Source: Acidobacteriota bacterium | GTDB taxonomy: Bacteria; Acidobacteriota; Vicinamibacteria; Vicinamibacterales; UBA8438 | Assembly (NCBI GenBank): GCA_009861545.1 | Contig: VXME01000100.1 | Span: 1 to 56,286, forward strand | DNA: 56,286 nucleotides | Direction of reading: 5' to 3' | Shown: piece by piece, positions 25,363 to 33,280 of the stretch | Position numbering within the stretch: the first letter of the stretch is position 1 | Layout of the letters: every line of letters starts with the position of its first letter | Translations under genes and position numbers: made by a program | The notes under the pieces: generated by a model | The model's input: only the letters and a program-made list of their open reading frames with translations | Databases searched by the model: none | Told to the model about the DNA's origin: nothing

Positions 25363-25590
25363 ATGCCAGTGATGCAGCCGCCGGAAGACCGTAGCGTCGA
25401 CTGGACCGGTGTCCACCCCGACGACTCCCCTATCGGGCCGCTCGACAGTCGATCGTTCCTCGCACGCCTGCGGATGCTCAGCGAACGCGCCCGCGACCTG
25501 ACCCTGCTTCGCAGGGCCCGGACGGAGCAGCAATCGCATGACGAGCGATTTTCTCGAGATCCTGAACGCGCTTCACGACCATCGCGTTGA
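25363..25590 (+). CDS. Small protein overlapping a nucleotidyltransferase gene
   Basis: A 75-residue frame containing a helical stretch 'LDSRSFLARLRMLSERARDL' and a charged tail. It overlaps the following nucleotidyltransferase gene by 53 bases in another frame. Codon third positions are GC-rich up to the overlap, consistent with coding. Two-gene units with a small helical protein and a single-domain nucleotidyltransferase are known from MNT/HEPN-like and AbiE-like toxin-antitoxin systems; this protein has no motif that assigns it to HEPN. The start could also be the ATG at 25372. Weakly supported as a gene. Confidence 0.4.
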   Translation: MPVMQPPEDRSVDWTGVHPDDSPIGPLDSRSFLARLRMLSERARDLTLLRRARTEQQSHDERFSRDPERASRPSR

Positions 25591-26038
25591 GTTCGTGATT
25601 GTCGGTGGCGTCGCCGCCGTCCTCCACGGCGGTTCGCGCGTGACGTTCGATCTCGATGTCGTGCCCAGCCTGGCGCCGGAGTCCTGGCAGTCCGCGGTCG
25701 ATCTGCTCTGGAATCTCGGAGCGCGCCCCCGCATTCCCGAGCCGATTGAACGCATTCGCGACGTCGAGCACGTTCGTCGCTGGCGGCGGGAGAAGGGCAT
25801 GCTTGCGCTCAACTTCCACACGCCGGACGGCCGGGCGGAAGTCGACCTGCTGGTCGCGGAGAGCGATGCGTTCGACGATCTCAGACAGCGGGCGGTCGAG
25901 GTGACCGTCGATCGGCGCACGTTCTTCGTGGCATCGATCGACGATCTCATCTCCATGAAGCAGCGCGCCGGCAGACCACAGGACCTGCTGGACATCGCGG
26001 AGCTGCGGAAGATCCAGGAACGGCTGGGCAGAGCGTAG
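25538..26038 (+). CDS. Predicted nucleotidyltransferase (AbiEii/DUF6036-like)
   Basis: A 166-residue protein of the polymerase-beta-like nucleotidyltransferase fold. 'EFVIVGGVAAVLHGGSRVTFDLDVV' carries the G-G....G-S/G-G-S-R...D-x-D signature, with Asp residues for metal binding, and 'AEVDLLV' supplies the third acidic residue. The C-terminal 'SIDDLISMKQRAGRPQDLLD' helix is typical of AbiEii and DUF6036-type proteins, which act as toxins or antitoxins by nucleotide transfer. GGAGCAG lies 8 bases before the ATG. Paired with the overlapping small gene upstream. Confidence 0.8.
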   Translation: MTSDFLEILNALHDHRVEFVIVGGVAAVLHGGSRVTFDLDVVPSLAPESWQSAVDLLWNLGARPRIPEPIERIRDVEHVRRWRREKGMLALNFHTPDGRAEVDLLVAESDAFDDLRQRAVEVTVDRRTFFVASIDDLISMKQRAGRPQDLLDIAELRKIQERLGRA

Positions 26039-26050
26039 TCCCCGCCCCCC

Positions 26051-26083
26051 AAAAAAAACGGGGCTGGCCTCGGCCAGCCCCGT
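26051..26083 (-). terminator. Rho-independent terminator for the DUF1800-DUF1501 operon
   Basis: A perfect 12-base stem, ACGGGGCTGGCC (26058-26069) with GGCCAGCCCCGT (26072-26083), is followed on the minus strand by eight T residues (the A-run 26051-26058 on the plus strand). It lies 52 bases downstream of the DUF1501 stop codon. The U-tract is on the minus-strand side only, so it ends that operon, though the hairpin could also hinder read-through from the nucleotidyltransferase gene. Confidence 0.92.
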
Positions 26084-26134
26084 CGATCCGCTCTACCCCC
26101 AGCCGGACGAAGCGCCTCTACGGCGCCGTTCGCG

Positions 26135-27397
26135 CTACGCGAACATGCCGAGCGTATCGAACTTGCCGCCGAGCACGTTCTCCGACTTGCGGTAGCCGAG
26201 GTACTCCTCGATCAGCGTGGCGTACACCCGCCGGAAGTCGGTGGTGTACTGCAGGTTGTCGCCCAGCACGAGATCCGTCAGGCTGACCGGCTTGCCGTAC
26301 TGGCCGCCCTCGACCCCGCCGCCGAGCACGAACGAGACGTTGGCGGTCCCGTGGTCGGTGCCCAGGCTCGTGTTCTCGGGCACGCGCCGGCCGAACTCGC
26401 TGTGGATGAAGACGGCCACCTCGTCCTGCTTGCCGAGCCGCTTCATCTCCTCGAAGAAGCCCCAGACGGCGTCGCAGCAATACTGCACCTGGCGGTTGTG
26501 CGGGCTCTCCTGGTTGACGTGGGTGTCGAACAGGCTGTTGCGCAGCCGCACGTAGTAGAGCCGCGCCGGGAAGTCGTTCTCGATCAGCGCCACGACCTTG
26601 TCGAGGTCGAGCAGGCGCACGTCGCCGCGGGTGCTGGTGTAGTTCTCCCACGCCTGGCTGACCAGGGCCGACGCCTCGCGCGCGCTCTGGTTGACGTCGA
26701 GCAGGAACTTGTGGATCTCGCTGCGCGCCGCCTGCCCGTTGCCCAGCCTGCCGATGTACGGGCTCTGCGGGTGGAAGAAGTCGCGGCGGAATGCGCCCGG
26801 ATCATTGAAGACGACCGGGACGTGCTCGTGCGCCCGCACCGCGAGCGACTGCGCCGAAGCGATGTTCACCAGGAAGTTGGGCGACCCGGTCGGATCCAGG
26901 GCGTCGGCGGTGCGGCCGTACCAGCCGTAGGCCTCCCCGCTGTTGGGGGCGCCGGTGTGCCAGAACGAGCTGGACGCGAAGTGGGAGAACGACGGCTGCT
27001 CGTAGCCGCAGCCGTGGATGACGGCGCAGTTGCCCTCTTCCCACAGCCGCTGCATGCCCACCATCGACTTCTGGAAACCGAAGTGCTCGTCCGCCTTCAG
27101 GACGTCCTGCTCGCGGACGCCGATGGTCGGCCGCCGCCGGTACAGCTCGTCGTCGCCGTAGGGCACGAACGTGCTCAGGCCGTCGTAGCCGCCGAACCAC
27201 TCGAACACCACCAGGATCTTGCCCTCGGTGGCGGCCAGCGCCTCCGAGGTCGCGCCGAACAGCGGCGGCAGGGGGCCGAGCCCGCTGCCGAGCAGGCCGA
27301 GGCCGATGCCGCGGGCGCCGATCTTCAGCGCCTGGCGGCGGGACACGCCACTGGAATCGCACAGCTTCTTGCCGCGGTTGGTCAGGGTCATGGTCAT
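26135..27397 (-). CDS. DUF1501 family exported protein
   Basis: A 420-residue protein of the DUF1501 family, sulfatase/alkaline-phosphatase-like in fold. A Tat signal 'SRRQALKIGARGIGLGLL' occupies residues 19-50. The core shows 'ILVVFEWFGGYDGLSTFVPY', 'NCAVIHGCGYEQPSFSHF', 'HSEFGRRVPENTSLGTDHGT' and 'VSFVLGGGVEGGQYG', the last two being the best-conserved part of the family (E-F-G-R...G-T-D-H-G). It is the second gene of an operon with a DUF1800 protein 26 bases upstream; the two families are almost always paired, but their joint function is unknown. AGAGGTG precedes the ATG. Confidence 0.92.
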   Translation of the reverse strand: MTMTLTNRGKKLCDSSGVSRRQALKIGARGIGLGLLGSGLGPLPPLFGATSEALAATEGKILVVFEWFGGYDGLSTFVPYGDDELYRRRPTIGVREQDVLKADEHFGFQKSMVGMQRLWEEGNCAVIHGCGYEQPSFSHFASSSFWHTGAPNSGEAYGWYGRTADALDPTGSPNFLVNIASAQSLAVRAHEHVPVVFNDPGAFRRDFFHPQSPYIGRLGNGQAARSEIHKFLLDVNQSAREASALVSQAWENYTSTRGDVRLLDLDKVVALIENDFPARLYYVRLRNSLFDTHVNQESPHNRQVQYCCDAVWGFFEEMKRLGKQDEVAVFIHSEFGRRVPENTSLGTDHGTANVSFVLGGGVEGGQYGKPVSLTDLVLGDNLQYTTDFRRVYATLIEEYLGYRKSENVLGGKFDTLGMFA

Positions 27398-27423
27398 GCA
27401 CCTCTAAATTCGTGGACGGTCCC

Positions 27424-29268
27424 CTAGTCGATCTGATACTCCGGCGTGCTCATGATGATGTGCGTCACCATGCGCAACGGGTCTTCCAGGTAGGTTCGGG
27501 CTCGCGCCAGGTCCCGGGTTCCCAGCTCGCCCTCCAGCAGCTCCACCAGCGCAACGCGCAGCTCGGTCGCCACCGGCATCCGCAGGAATCGTCCCAGCAG
27601 GTGATCGACCGCCTCGTCGGTGGTCTCCGCCCCGGAGTCCAGGACCATGCGCGCCATGTCGAACTGCGCTGCGCCGCGCGGGGTCGGAATCAGCTTGCGC
27701 ACCGCCTCGGCCCAGGCCCGGTAGCCCGAGACACGGGTATTGAACAGCTCGTCGCGCTCGAGAGCCGACAGGTCGAACGCGGTCATCTGGTTCGGGTCGC
27801 CGTCTATCGAAATGGCGGCGCCGAAGTCGTAGCCGCTCCGCAGGCGCTCGCCCACCACCCCGTCCCCGGTCCGGGCGAGGAAGCTCGGATCCCGAAAGTC
27901 GATGACGTCCGGGAACAGGTAGTTGAAGGCGACGTTGCCCCGCTCCTGCAGGAGCGCCGGTGTGATCCAGGACCGGCCCTGCGCCCAGCCGGCGACCGAC
28001 GGCGGGTTCAGCAGGTGCTGGCCCAGGGCGATGGTCGTGCTGTTGAAGTCCGGAACGCCCGGCACGTCGGGGGCGCCGAGCTGCTTCAGCATCGCGATCA
28101 CGTGCTCGACCGGTCCCTTGATGTGGGCGCCGTAGCTCGCCTCGCTGTAGAAGTCGCGCGACAGGAAGATCGTCCGCAGCAGCGGCTTCAGCTCGTAGTG
28201 GTTGTCCCGAAAGACGGCGCCGAGCTCGGCCTGCAGTTCCGGCGAGGGATCCTCGCGGACGAAGAAGCGGTAGATCTTCGAGGCGATGTACTCGGCGGTG
28301 ATCGGCTGCTCCAGGATGATGTGCAGCACGTCGACGCCGTCGAAGTTCCCGGTGCGGCCCAGGAAGGCCTTCTCCTCGTCGTCGTGCTGGTCCTCGTTGA
28401 CCACGAAATCGAGGTTCACGAAGTTCCAGCCCGTGAACGCCCGCGCCGCCTCGCGAACGTCCATCTCGGAGTAGTTGCCCACGCCCATCGTGAACAGCTC
28501 CATCACCTCGCGGGCGAAGTTCTCGTTGGCGGCGCCCTTCACGTTCACGCCGGCATCCAGGTAGTAGAGCATCCCCGGATCCTGCGCCACGGCGACGAGC
28601 AGCTCGCCGAAGTTCCCGGCCGCGTGCCGCTCGAAGGTATCGATCTGCAGCAGCATCTTGCGGTAGTCGCGGACCTTGTTCTGGGCGGTGGCGAAATGCC
28701 CGTGCCAGAACAGCGCCATCTTCTCCTGCAGCGGCCGGTTGGTGTCGAGCATCCGCTCGGCCCACCAGTAGCCGACGCGGCGGGTCTCCAGCGCGGTCGC
28801 GCGCAGCCAGTAGAAGAAGCGGTCGGAGACCGGCTGCATGTGGCGGTTGACGAACTCCGGCTTCACGCGGATGCCCATGCTCGCGCCGAGCGCCATCGCC
28901 CGGTCGGTAGCGGCGGGCCGGCTCGGCGGGAACTGCATCAACGTCTCGTCCCAGAAGCCCGAGTGCTCGAACGGCTCGAGATGATCGTTCGGAATGTCGT
29001 CGTAGTCGACCAGGGCGCTGACCGCCTCTTCCGGCGTCATGTCCGCCAGCCGCCGGACGTCCTCCGGCGTGCCGCTGAAGCCGGCCCGGCCCAGCAGGTG
29101 CTCGGCGCGGTCGTAGCTCCAGTCCGCGACGGCGATCGGGGCCAGGTCCCCCGTCCACGAGGCGGGCCCCGGCTCCCAGTCGTTCGATTGGGCGGCAACT
29201 GTGCTGCCGGCAACGCAGAGCGCAAGCGCCGCGCTGGCCACCACTGCGCAACGGTGTCGAATCTTCAT
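27424..29268 (-). CDS. DUF1800 family exported protein
   Basis: A 614-residue secreted protein with a Sec signal peptide (residues 1-26, 'AGSTVAAQS'). DUF1800 features include 'AEHLLGRAGFSGTPEDVRRL', 'KMALFWHGHFATAQNKV', 'NENFAREVMELFTMGVGNYS', 'AARAFTGWNF', and the terminal 'MSTPEYQID'. The family is paired with DUF1501 in planctomycetes, proteobacteria and acidobacteria; no biochemical role is firmly established. The ATG at 29268 begins the signal peptide directly; longer frames upstream add unrelated sequence. A promoter is visible 70-100 bases upstream and an intrinsic terminator follows the DUF1501 gene, so this is a complete two-gene unit. Confidence 0.92.
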   Translation of the reverse strand: MKIRHRCAVVASAALALCVAGSTVAAQSNDWEPGPASWTGDLAPIAVADWSYDRAEHLLGRAGFSGTPEDVRRLADMTPEEAVSALVDYDDIPNDHLEPFEHSGFWDETLMQFPPSRPAATDRAMALGASMGIRVKPEFVNRHMQPVSDRFFYWLRATALETRRVGYWWAERMLDTNRPLQEKMALFWHGHFATAQNKVRDYRKMLLQIDTFERHAAGNFGELLVAVAQDPGMLYYLDAGVNVKGAANENFAREVMELFTMGVGNYSEMDVREAARAFTGWNFVNLDFVVNEDQHDDEEKAFLGRTGNFDGVDVLHIILEQPITAEYIASKIYRFFVREDPSPELQAELGAVFRDNHYELKPLLRTIFLSRDFYSEASYGAHIKGPVEHVIAMLKQLGAPDVPGVPDFNSTTIALGQHLLNPPSVAGWAQGRSWITPALLQERGNVAFNYLFPDVIDFRDPSFLARTGDGVVGERLRSGYDFGAAISIDGDPNQMTAFDLSALERDELFNTRVSGYRAWAEAVRKLIPTPRGAAQFDMARMVLDSGAETTDEAVDHLLGRFLRMPVATELRVALVELLEGELGTRDLARARTYLEDPLRMVTHIIMSTPEYQID

Positions 29269-29339
29269 GGGTCGGTCCCTCTGATGCTCCAGTCCGATCC
29301 TCCGGGCAGAACCCCGGCCATTATCCATCCCGGATCGGT

Positions 29340-29369
29340 ACATTCTGAGCGTCTTACCGGCAATGTCAA
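29340..29369 (-). promoter_or_regulatory. Sigma-70-like promoter for the DUF1800-DUF1501 operon
   Basis: On the minus strand, a consensus TTGACA (29364-29369) is followed after 18 bases by GAATGT (29340-29345), a weak -10. The predicted start of transcription is near 29333, giving a 5' leader of about 65 bases before the DUF1800 ATG. The exact -35 match in GC-rich DNA supports the call; the -10 is poor. Confidence 0.45.
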
Positions 29370-29452
29370 GTGCCGCGGACGCACGCCCGCGCCCCGTCGG
29401 ATCGGCCGCGGCAATCGGGCCCCGCGGAGACATGACCGGGCGGGACCGACAC

Positions 29453-29968
29453 TCATTCCGGATCATCATCCCGTCCATTTGCTCCTGGCACTGTGCCACC
29501 CGACAGGTTGATTCCTGGACGGGGCAGCCCGTACACGTCCATCTGCCGCATGCAGTCGTGTACGGTGGCCTCGCTACCGAAGATGGCGAAGGAGGCTTGT
29601 CGATCGGGGGCGCGCACGACGATACGCACCGTCCCGCGGAGGGTCCTCAATACGAAGTGGACCCCGCGGGGGTCTTCGACTTGCACCGTATGCTCGCCGA
29701 CCGCCGTGACCCGAACGGGGAGTTGGTCGCCGGGAACAGCTCGCAACCAGACTCGTTCGGGCGCCTGGAGCGGCTCGGCAAACGTGAATCGTGCGCGAAC
29801 TCCTTGATTCACGCACTGGAGGACAATCACGGCCCCCTCGGCGTTGCGAAGACGGAATTCCACGCCGCCCGGCAACGCGCTCTCCTCCCACACCGCCTGC
29901 CCGGTGACCGGCGCCGCGGGCAACGTCACGAACACCCCCACGGCAACTGCGGCTACAGTCCTCTTCAT
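29453..29968 (-). CDS. Small secreted protein of unknown function
   Basis: A 171-residue exported protein: signal peptide 'MKRTVAAVAVGVFVTLPAAP' then a beta-rich domain with 'VEFRLRNAEGAVIVLQCV', 'LRTLRGTVRIVVRAPDRQASF', and a C-terminal 'EATVHDCMRQMDVYGLPRP', leaving two cysteines that could pair. AAGGAG precedes the ATG at 29968 by 7 bases, which decides the start. I do not recognise a family. It stands alone between the DUF1800 operon promoter and the fbiC operon, both on the same strand. Confidence 0.65.
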   Translation of the reverse strand: MKRTVAAVAVGVFVTLPAAPVTGQAVWEESALPGGVEFRLRNAEGAVIVLQCVNQGVRARFTFAEPLQAPERVWLRAVPGDQLPVRVTAVGEHTVQVEDPRGVHFVLRTLRGTVRIVVRAPDRQASFAIFGSEATVHDCMRQMDVYGLPRPGINLSGGTVPGANGRDDDPE

Positions 29969-30105
29969 CGGAGACTCCTTCGCGCTAGCGGCCGGGCTGT
30001 CCATGTCAGCGTTGCAGGTCCTACATTCCAAAGCGTATCCACCTTACCCAGAGGACCGGAATCGTCACCTTGAGCAATGTTCCCACGAACTTCGCCGGCG
30101 GGATA

Positions 30106-30648
30106 CTAGCCGCGCGACACCACCCGGAACGACCACCAGCCGTCCGGCCGCGGCGTGCCGATCGGCACCGGCGGGTTGGCCGGCTCCTCCAGCGAGTGCA
30201 GCTTGTCGAGCCTGGCGACCCAGGCCGTGTCGAGCTCGTCCGCGTCCATCGCCCGCGTCAGTTGAACCGGGTAGACGGTGCCGTCGAGGCGCAGCCACGC
30301 CGTGCCGTCCTCGACCGCGAACCCGGACCAGCGCTTGCCGTCGCAGTTCGAGCAGCTCAGGTACAGGTCGCCGCTCTCGGTGGCGAAGCAGTTCAGGTTG
30401 ATGGCGTGCGGCAGCAAGCCGGCCCGGATCTGGATCTGGCACAGCGTCACCTGGTTCGCGAACGTCCAGTCGCTCACCGGCTCCTCGTGCTCGGCGCCGA
30501 ACAGGACGGCTCCGGGCATGCGATCGCACGGGCAGGTGGCCGACCACCCGTAGAAGCCGATCGCAAGCAGGACCACGAGGGCCACCGGTGCGCTGATGGC
30601 CGGTCGCTCCAACACCTTCTCGAGCAGGGCGCGGATGTCTGTGCTCAT
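30106..30648 (-). CDS. Small membrane-anchored protein, family member B, coupled to fbiC
   Basis: A 180-residue protein with one N-terminal membrane helix (about residues 17-35) and an exported domain with seven cysteines. Motifs 'SDWTFANQVTLCQIQI', 'ESGDLYLSCSNCDGKRWSGF', 'TAWLRLDGTVYPVQLTRAM' and final 'GWWSFRVV' follow the order seen in the proteins at 1076-1612 and 16261-16752. The ATG overlaps the fbiC stop (ATGA), with GGAGG inside the fbiC end, so translation is coupled. A C-x-C pair follows the helix ('ATCPCDRMPG'). Co-expression with the F420 gene makes a deazaflavin-linked role attractive; this is inference. Confidence 0.7.
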   Translation of the reverse strand: MSTDIRALLEKVLERPAISAPVALVVLLAIGFYGWSATCPCDRMPGAVLFGAEHEEPVSDWTFANQVTLCQIQIRAGLLPHAINLNCFATESGDLYLSCSNCDGKRWSGFAVEDGTAWLRLDGTVYPVQLTRAMDADELDTAWVARLDKLHSLEEPANPPVPIGTPRPDGWWSFRVVSRG

Positions 30649-33143
30649 CGGTTTGCCTCCCTCTGTCTCATTGAACGTTCCGGTGAACCGTTGTCCCCGA
30701 CGTCGGCACCGAGCCCGGGCCGGACCAGCGCCGGCCGCGCCCCGTCCCGCGCCCAGGCGGGACTCGGGGCCTGGACGACCGGTTGCAGGTCGGCGGCCTG
30801 AAACGACCGGGCCACCTGCGCGGCCACGGGCTCCCCGTAAGTGGTGGAGCGCTGCCTCGGCGTCCGGCCGGCCCCGCAGATCAGGGCCTCCATCCGCTCC
30901 GGCGACAGCTCCTGGCCGAACCCCGCGCCGGCGGCCCGCGTGATGCTCTCGTTCATCAGGGTGCCGCCCAGGTCGTTCACCCCGGCGTTCAGGCACGCGC
31001 GCACGCCGCGGGGCCCCATCTTCACCCACGACGCCTGGATGTTCGGCACCAACGGGTGCAGCGCCAGCCGCGCGACCGCGTGCATCAGCAGCGACTCGCG
31101 GAACGTCGGACCGCGGCGCGCCTTCCCCTTGAGGTAGATGGGCGCCTCCATGTGCACGAAGGGCAGGGGCACGAACTCGGTGAACCCCCCGCTGCGCGCC
31201 TGCAGCCCCCGGATGCTCGCCAAGTGGTGCCCCCAGTGCCGGGGCCGGTCGATGTGGCCGTACATGATGGTCGCCGTCGTCCGGAACCCGACCCGGTGCG
31301 CCGTCTCCATCACCTCGAGCCACTGCCCCGCCGTCAGCTTGTCGGGGCACAGGTCGCGCCGGACCTCGTCGTCGAGCACCTCGGCCGCGGTGCCCGGCAG
31401 CGTTCCCAGGCCGGCCGCCTTCAGTTGCCGCAGGAACGCCTCCAGCGACACGCCGAGGGTGGCCGCGCCCTGCCAGACCTCCAGCGGCGAGAAGGCATGC
31501 ACGTGCATGTCGGGCACCGCCGCCTTGACGGTGCGGCAGATGTCCAGGTAGGTGGCCCCCGTGTACTCGGGATGGATGCCGCCCTGCATGCACACCTCGG
31601 TGGCGCCGCGCTTCCAGGCCTCCACGCTGCGCCGGGCGATCTCGTCGAGGTCGAGGTCGTAGGGCGCCCCCCGCAGGTTCTCGCTCAGCTTGCCCTTGGA
31701 AAAGGCGCAGAACTGGCACTTGAAGTAGCAGACGTTGGTGTAGTTGATGTTGCGGTTGACGACGTAGGTGACCTCGTCGCCGTTGACCTCGCGGCGCAGT
31801 GCGTCGGCCGCCCGCACCACGGCGACCAGATCGTCGCCACGGGCGGAAAAGAGCGTCGCGATCTCCACCTCGTCCAGCCCGTCGCCGCGCGCGGCCCTCT
31901 CGCACAACGCCCGCACCGTGGCGCTCGGCGCCGGCGGGGCTGCATCATCGAGGCGTTCCAGAAGCGGCGCCGGCAGCACGGCGTCGGGGTCGCCGGGCGA
32001 CCAGGCGCTCTCGCGGGCGAAGCCTTCCGCGTCGGATGCCTGCCGGACAGCCGGCCGCAACGGCTCCGCCACCCAGCGGTCCAGATCCCGCGCGTAGGAC
32101 GGATAGACCGTCAGCCGCTCGGTCAGCACCTTGCCCTCGCGCGCGGTCTCGCGCGCCAGCGCCTCCAGATGCGGCCACGGCGCCTCCGGATTGACGTGGT
32201 CCGGCGTCACCGGAGACACCCCGCCCCAGTCGTTGATACCCGCCCGGATCAGGGCGCCGAAGCGGTCCGGGGTGAGGTTGGGCGGCGCCTGGATCGCCAT
32301 GTCGGGACCGAAGATCAACCGCGCGCAGGCGATCGTCCACTGCAGGTCGGCGAGCGGCGGCTCGGGAGCCTGGGCCATCCGGGTGTCCGTCTTGGCCCGG
32401 AAGTTCTGGACGATGATCTCCTGGACGTGACCGTGCTTGTCGTGCAGGTCGCGCAACGCAAGGAGCGATTCGATGCGCTCCTCCCTGGTCTCGCCGATGC
32501 CGATCAGGATGCCGGACGTGTAGGGAATCGCCAGCTCCCCCGCCAACCGCATCGTCTCCAGACGCGCGTCCGGGTCCTTGTCGGGTGAGCCGTGGTGCGC
32601 CAGGCCCGGCTCCAGCAGGCGCCGGGAGACGCTCTCCAGCATCATTCCCTGCGACGGGCACACCGCGCGGAGCGCGAGCAGCTCGTCCCGCGTGACGACA
32701 CCGGGGTTGGCGTGCGGCAGCAGGCCCGTCGCCTCGAACACCGCGCGGGCGGCGGCCACCAGGTACGCGATCGTCGTCGGATACCCCAGCGCGTCCAGCT
32801 CGGCGCGCGCCTGCGGATATCTCAGCTCGGGCTTGTCGCCGAGGGTGAAGAGCGCCTCGTTGCAGCCCGCCTCCGCGCCGCGGCGGGCTACCTCGACGAC
32901 CTCGTCGAGCGTCATGTACGCCCGCTCGCCCGGTCGCGGCGGCTGGGCGAACGTGCAGTAGTGGCACACGTCGCGGCACAGCTTCGTGAGGGGGATGAAC
33001 ACCTTGCGCGAATAGCTGACAGGCCGCCCGAAGCCCGCGTCGCGCAACTCGGCGGCGCGCCGCATCAGGGCTGGCAGGTCGGTTTCCCGCGCGAGGTCCC
33101 ACGCCGTCTCCCGAGACGGCCTGACGTAGGTGCTGGTGTCCAT
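30645..33143 (-). CDS. fbiC: 7,8-didemethyl-8-hydroxy-5-deazariboflavin synthase, CofG-CofH fusion (FbiC)
   Basis: An 832-residue double radical-SAM enzyme that makes F0, the deazaflavin precursor of coenzyme F420, from a ribityl-aminouracil and tyrosine. The CofG half has the C-x3-C-x2-C cluster at Cys56, Cys60, Cys63 ('LCRDVCHYCTF') and 'MMLESVSRRLLEPG'; the CofH half has Cys472, Cys476, Cys479 ('VCYFKCQFCAF') and 'GTAAEVLDDEVRRDLCPDKL'. Fusion of both halves is the actinobacterial FbiC form. I start at the ATG at 33143; the frame further upstream has no homologous pattern. A TATAAG-like -10 (33183-33188) lies about 40 bases ahead. Other F420 genes (fbiA, fbiB, fbiD) are not in the window. 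Confidence 0.95.
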   Translation of the reverse strand: MDTSTYVRPSRETAWDLARETDLPALMRRAAELRDAGFGRPVSYSRKVFIPLTKLCRDVCHYCTFAQPPRPGERAYMTLDEVVEVARRGAEAGCNEALFTLGDKPELRYPQARAELDALGYPTTIAYLVAAARAVFEATGLLPHANPGVVTRDELLALRAVCPSQGMMLESVSRRLLEPGLAHHGSPDKDPDARLETMRLAGELAIPYTSGILIGIGETREERIESLLALRDLHDKHGHVQEIIVQNFRAKTDTRMAQAPEPPLADLQWTIACARLIFGPDMAIQAPPNLTPDRFGALIRAGINDWGGVSPVTPDHVNPEAPWPHLEALARETAREGKVLTERLTVYPSYARDLDRWVAEPLRPAVRQASDAEGFARESAWSPGDPDAVLPAPLLERLDDAAPPAPSATVRALCERAARGDGLDEVEIATLFSARGDDLVAVVRAADALRREVNGDEVTYVVNRNINYTNVCYFKCQFCAFSKGKLSENLRGAPYDLDLDEIARRSVEAWKRGATEVCMQGGIHPEYTGATYLDICRTVKAAVPDMHVHAFSPLEVWQGAATLGVSLEAFLRQLKAAGLGTLPGTAAEVLDDEVRRDLCPDKLTAGQWLEVMETAHRVGFRTTATIMYGHIDRPRHWGHHLASIRGLQARSGGFTEFVPLPFVHMEAPIYLKGKARRGPTFRESLLMHAVARLALHPLVPNIQASWVKMGPRGVRACLNAGVNDLGGTLMNESITRAAGAGFGQELSPERMEALICGAGRTPRQRSTTYGEPVAAQVARSFQAADLQPVVQAPSPAWARDGARPALVRPGLGADVGDNGSPERSMRQREANR

Positions 33144-33280
33144 CGAAGTCCGGCTGCAGTGTCCGACGGGTATCCGCAGACGCTTATACCACGTCGGGAG
33201 CGGTGCTGGCACAAGGAGCACGGCGCGCCGAGGAAATGCAAATGTAACTCGCAGGTCTTCATCTGCATGGTTCTTGGCCT

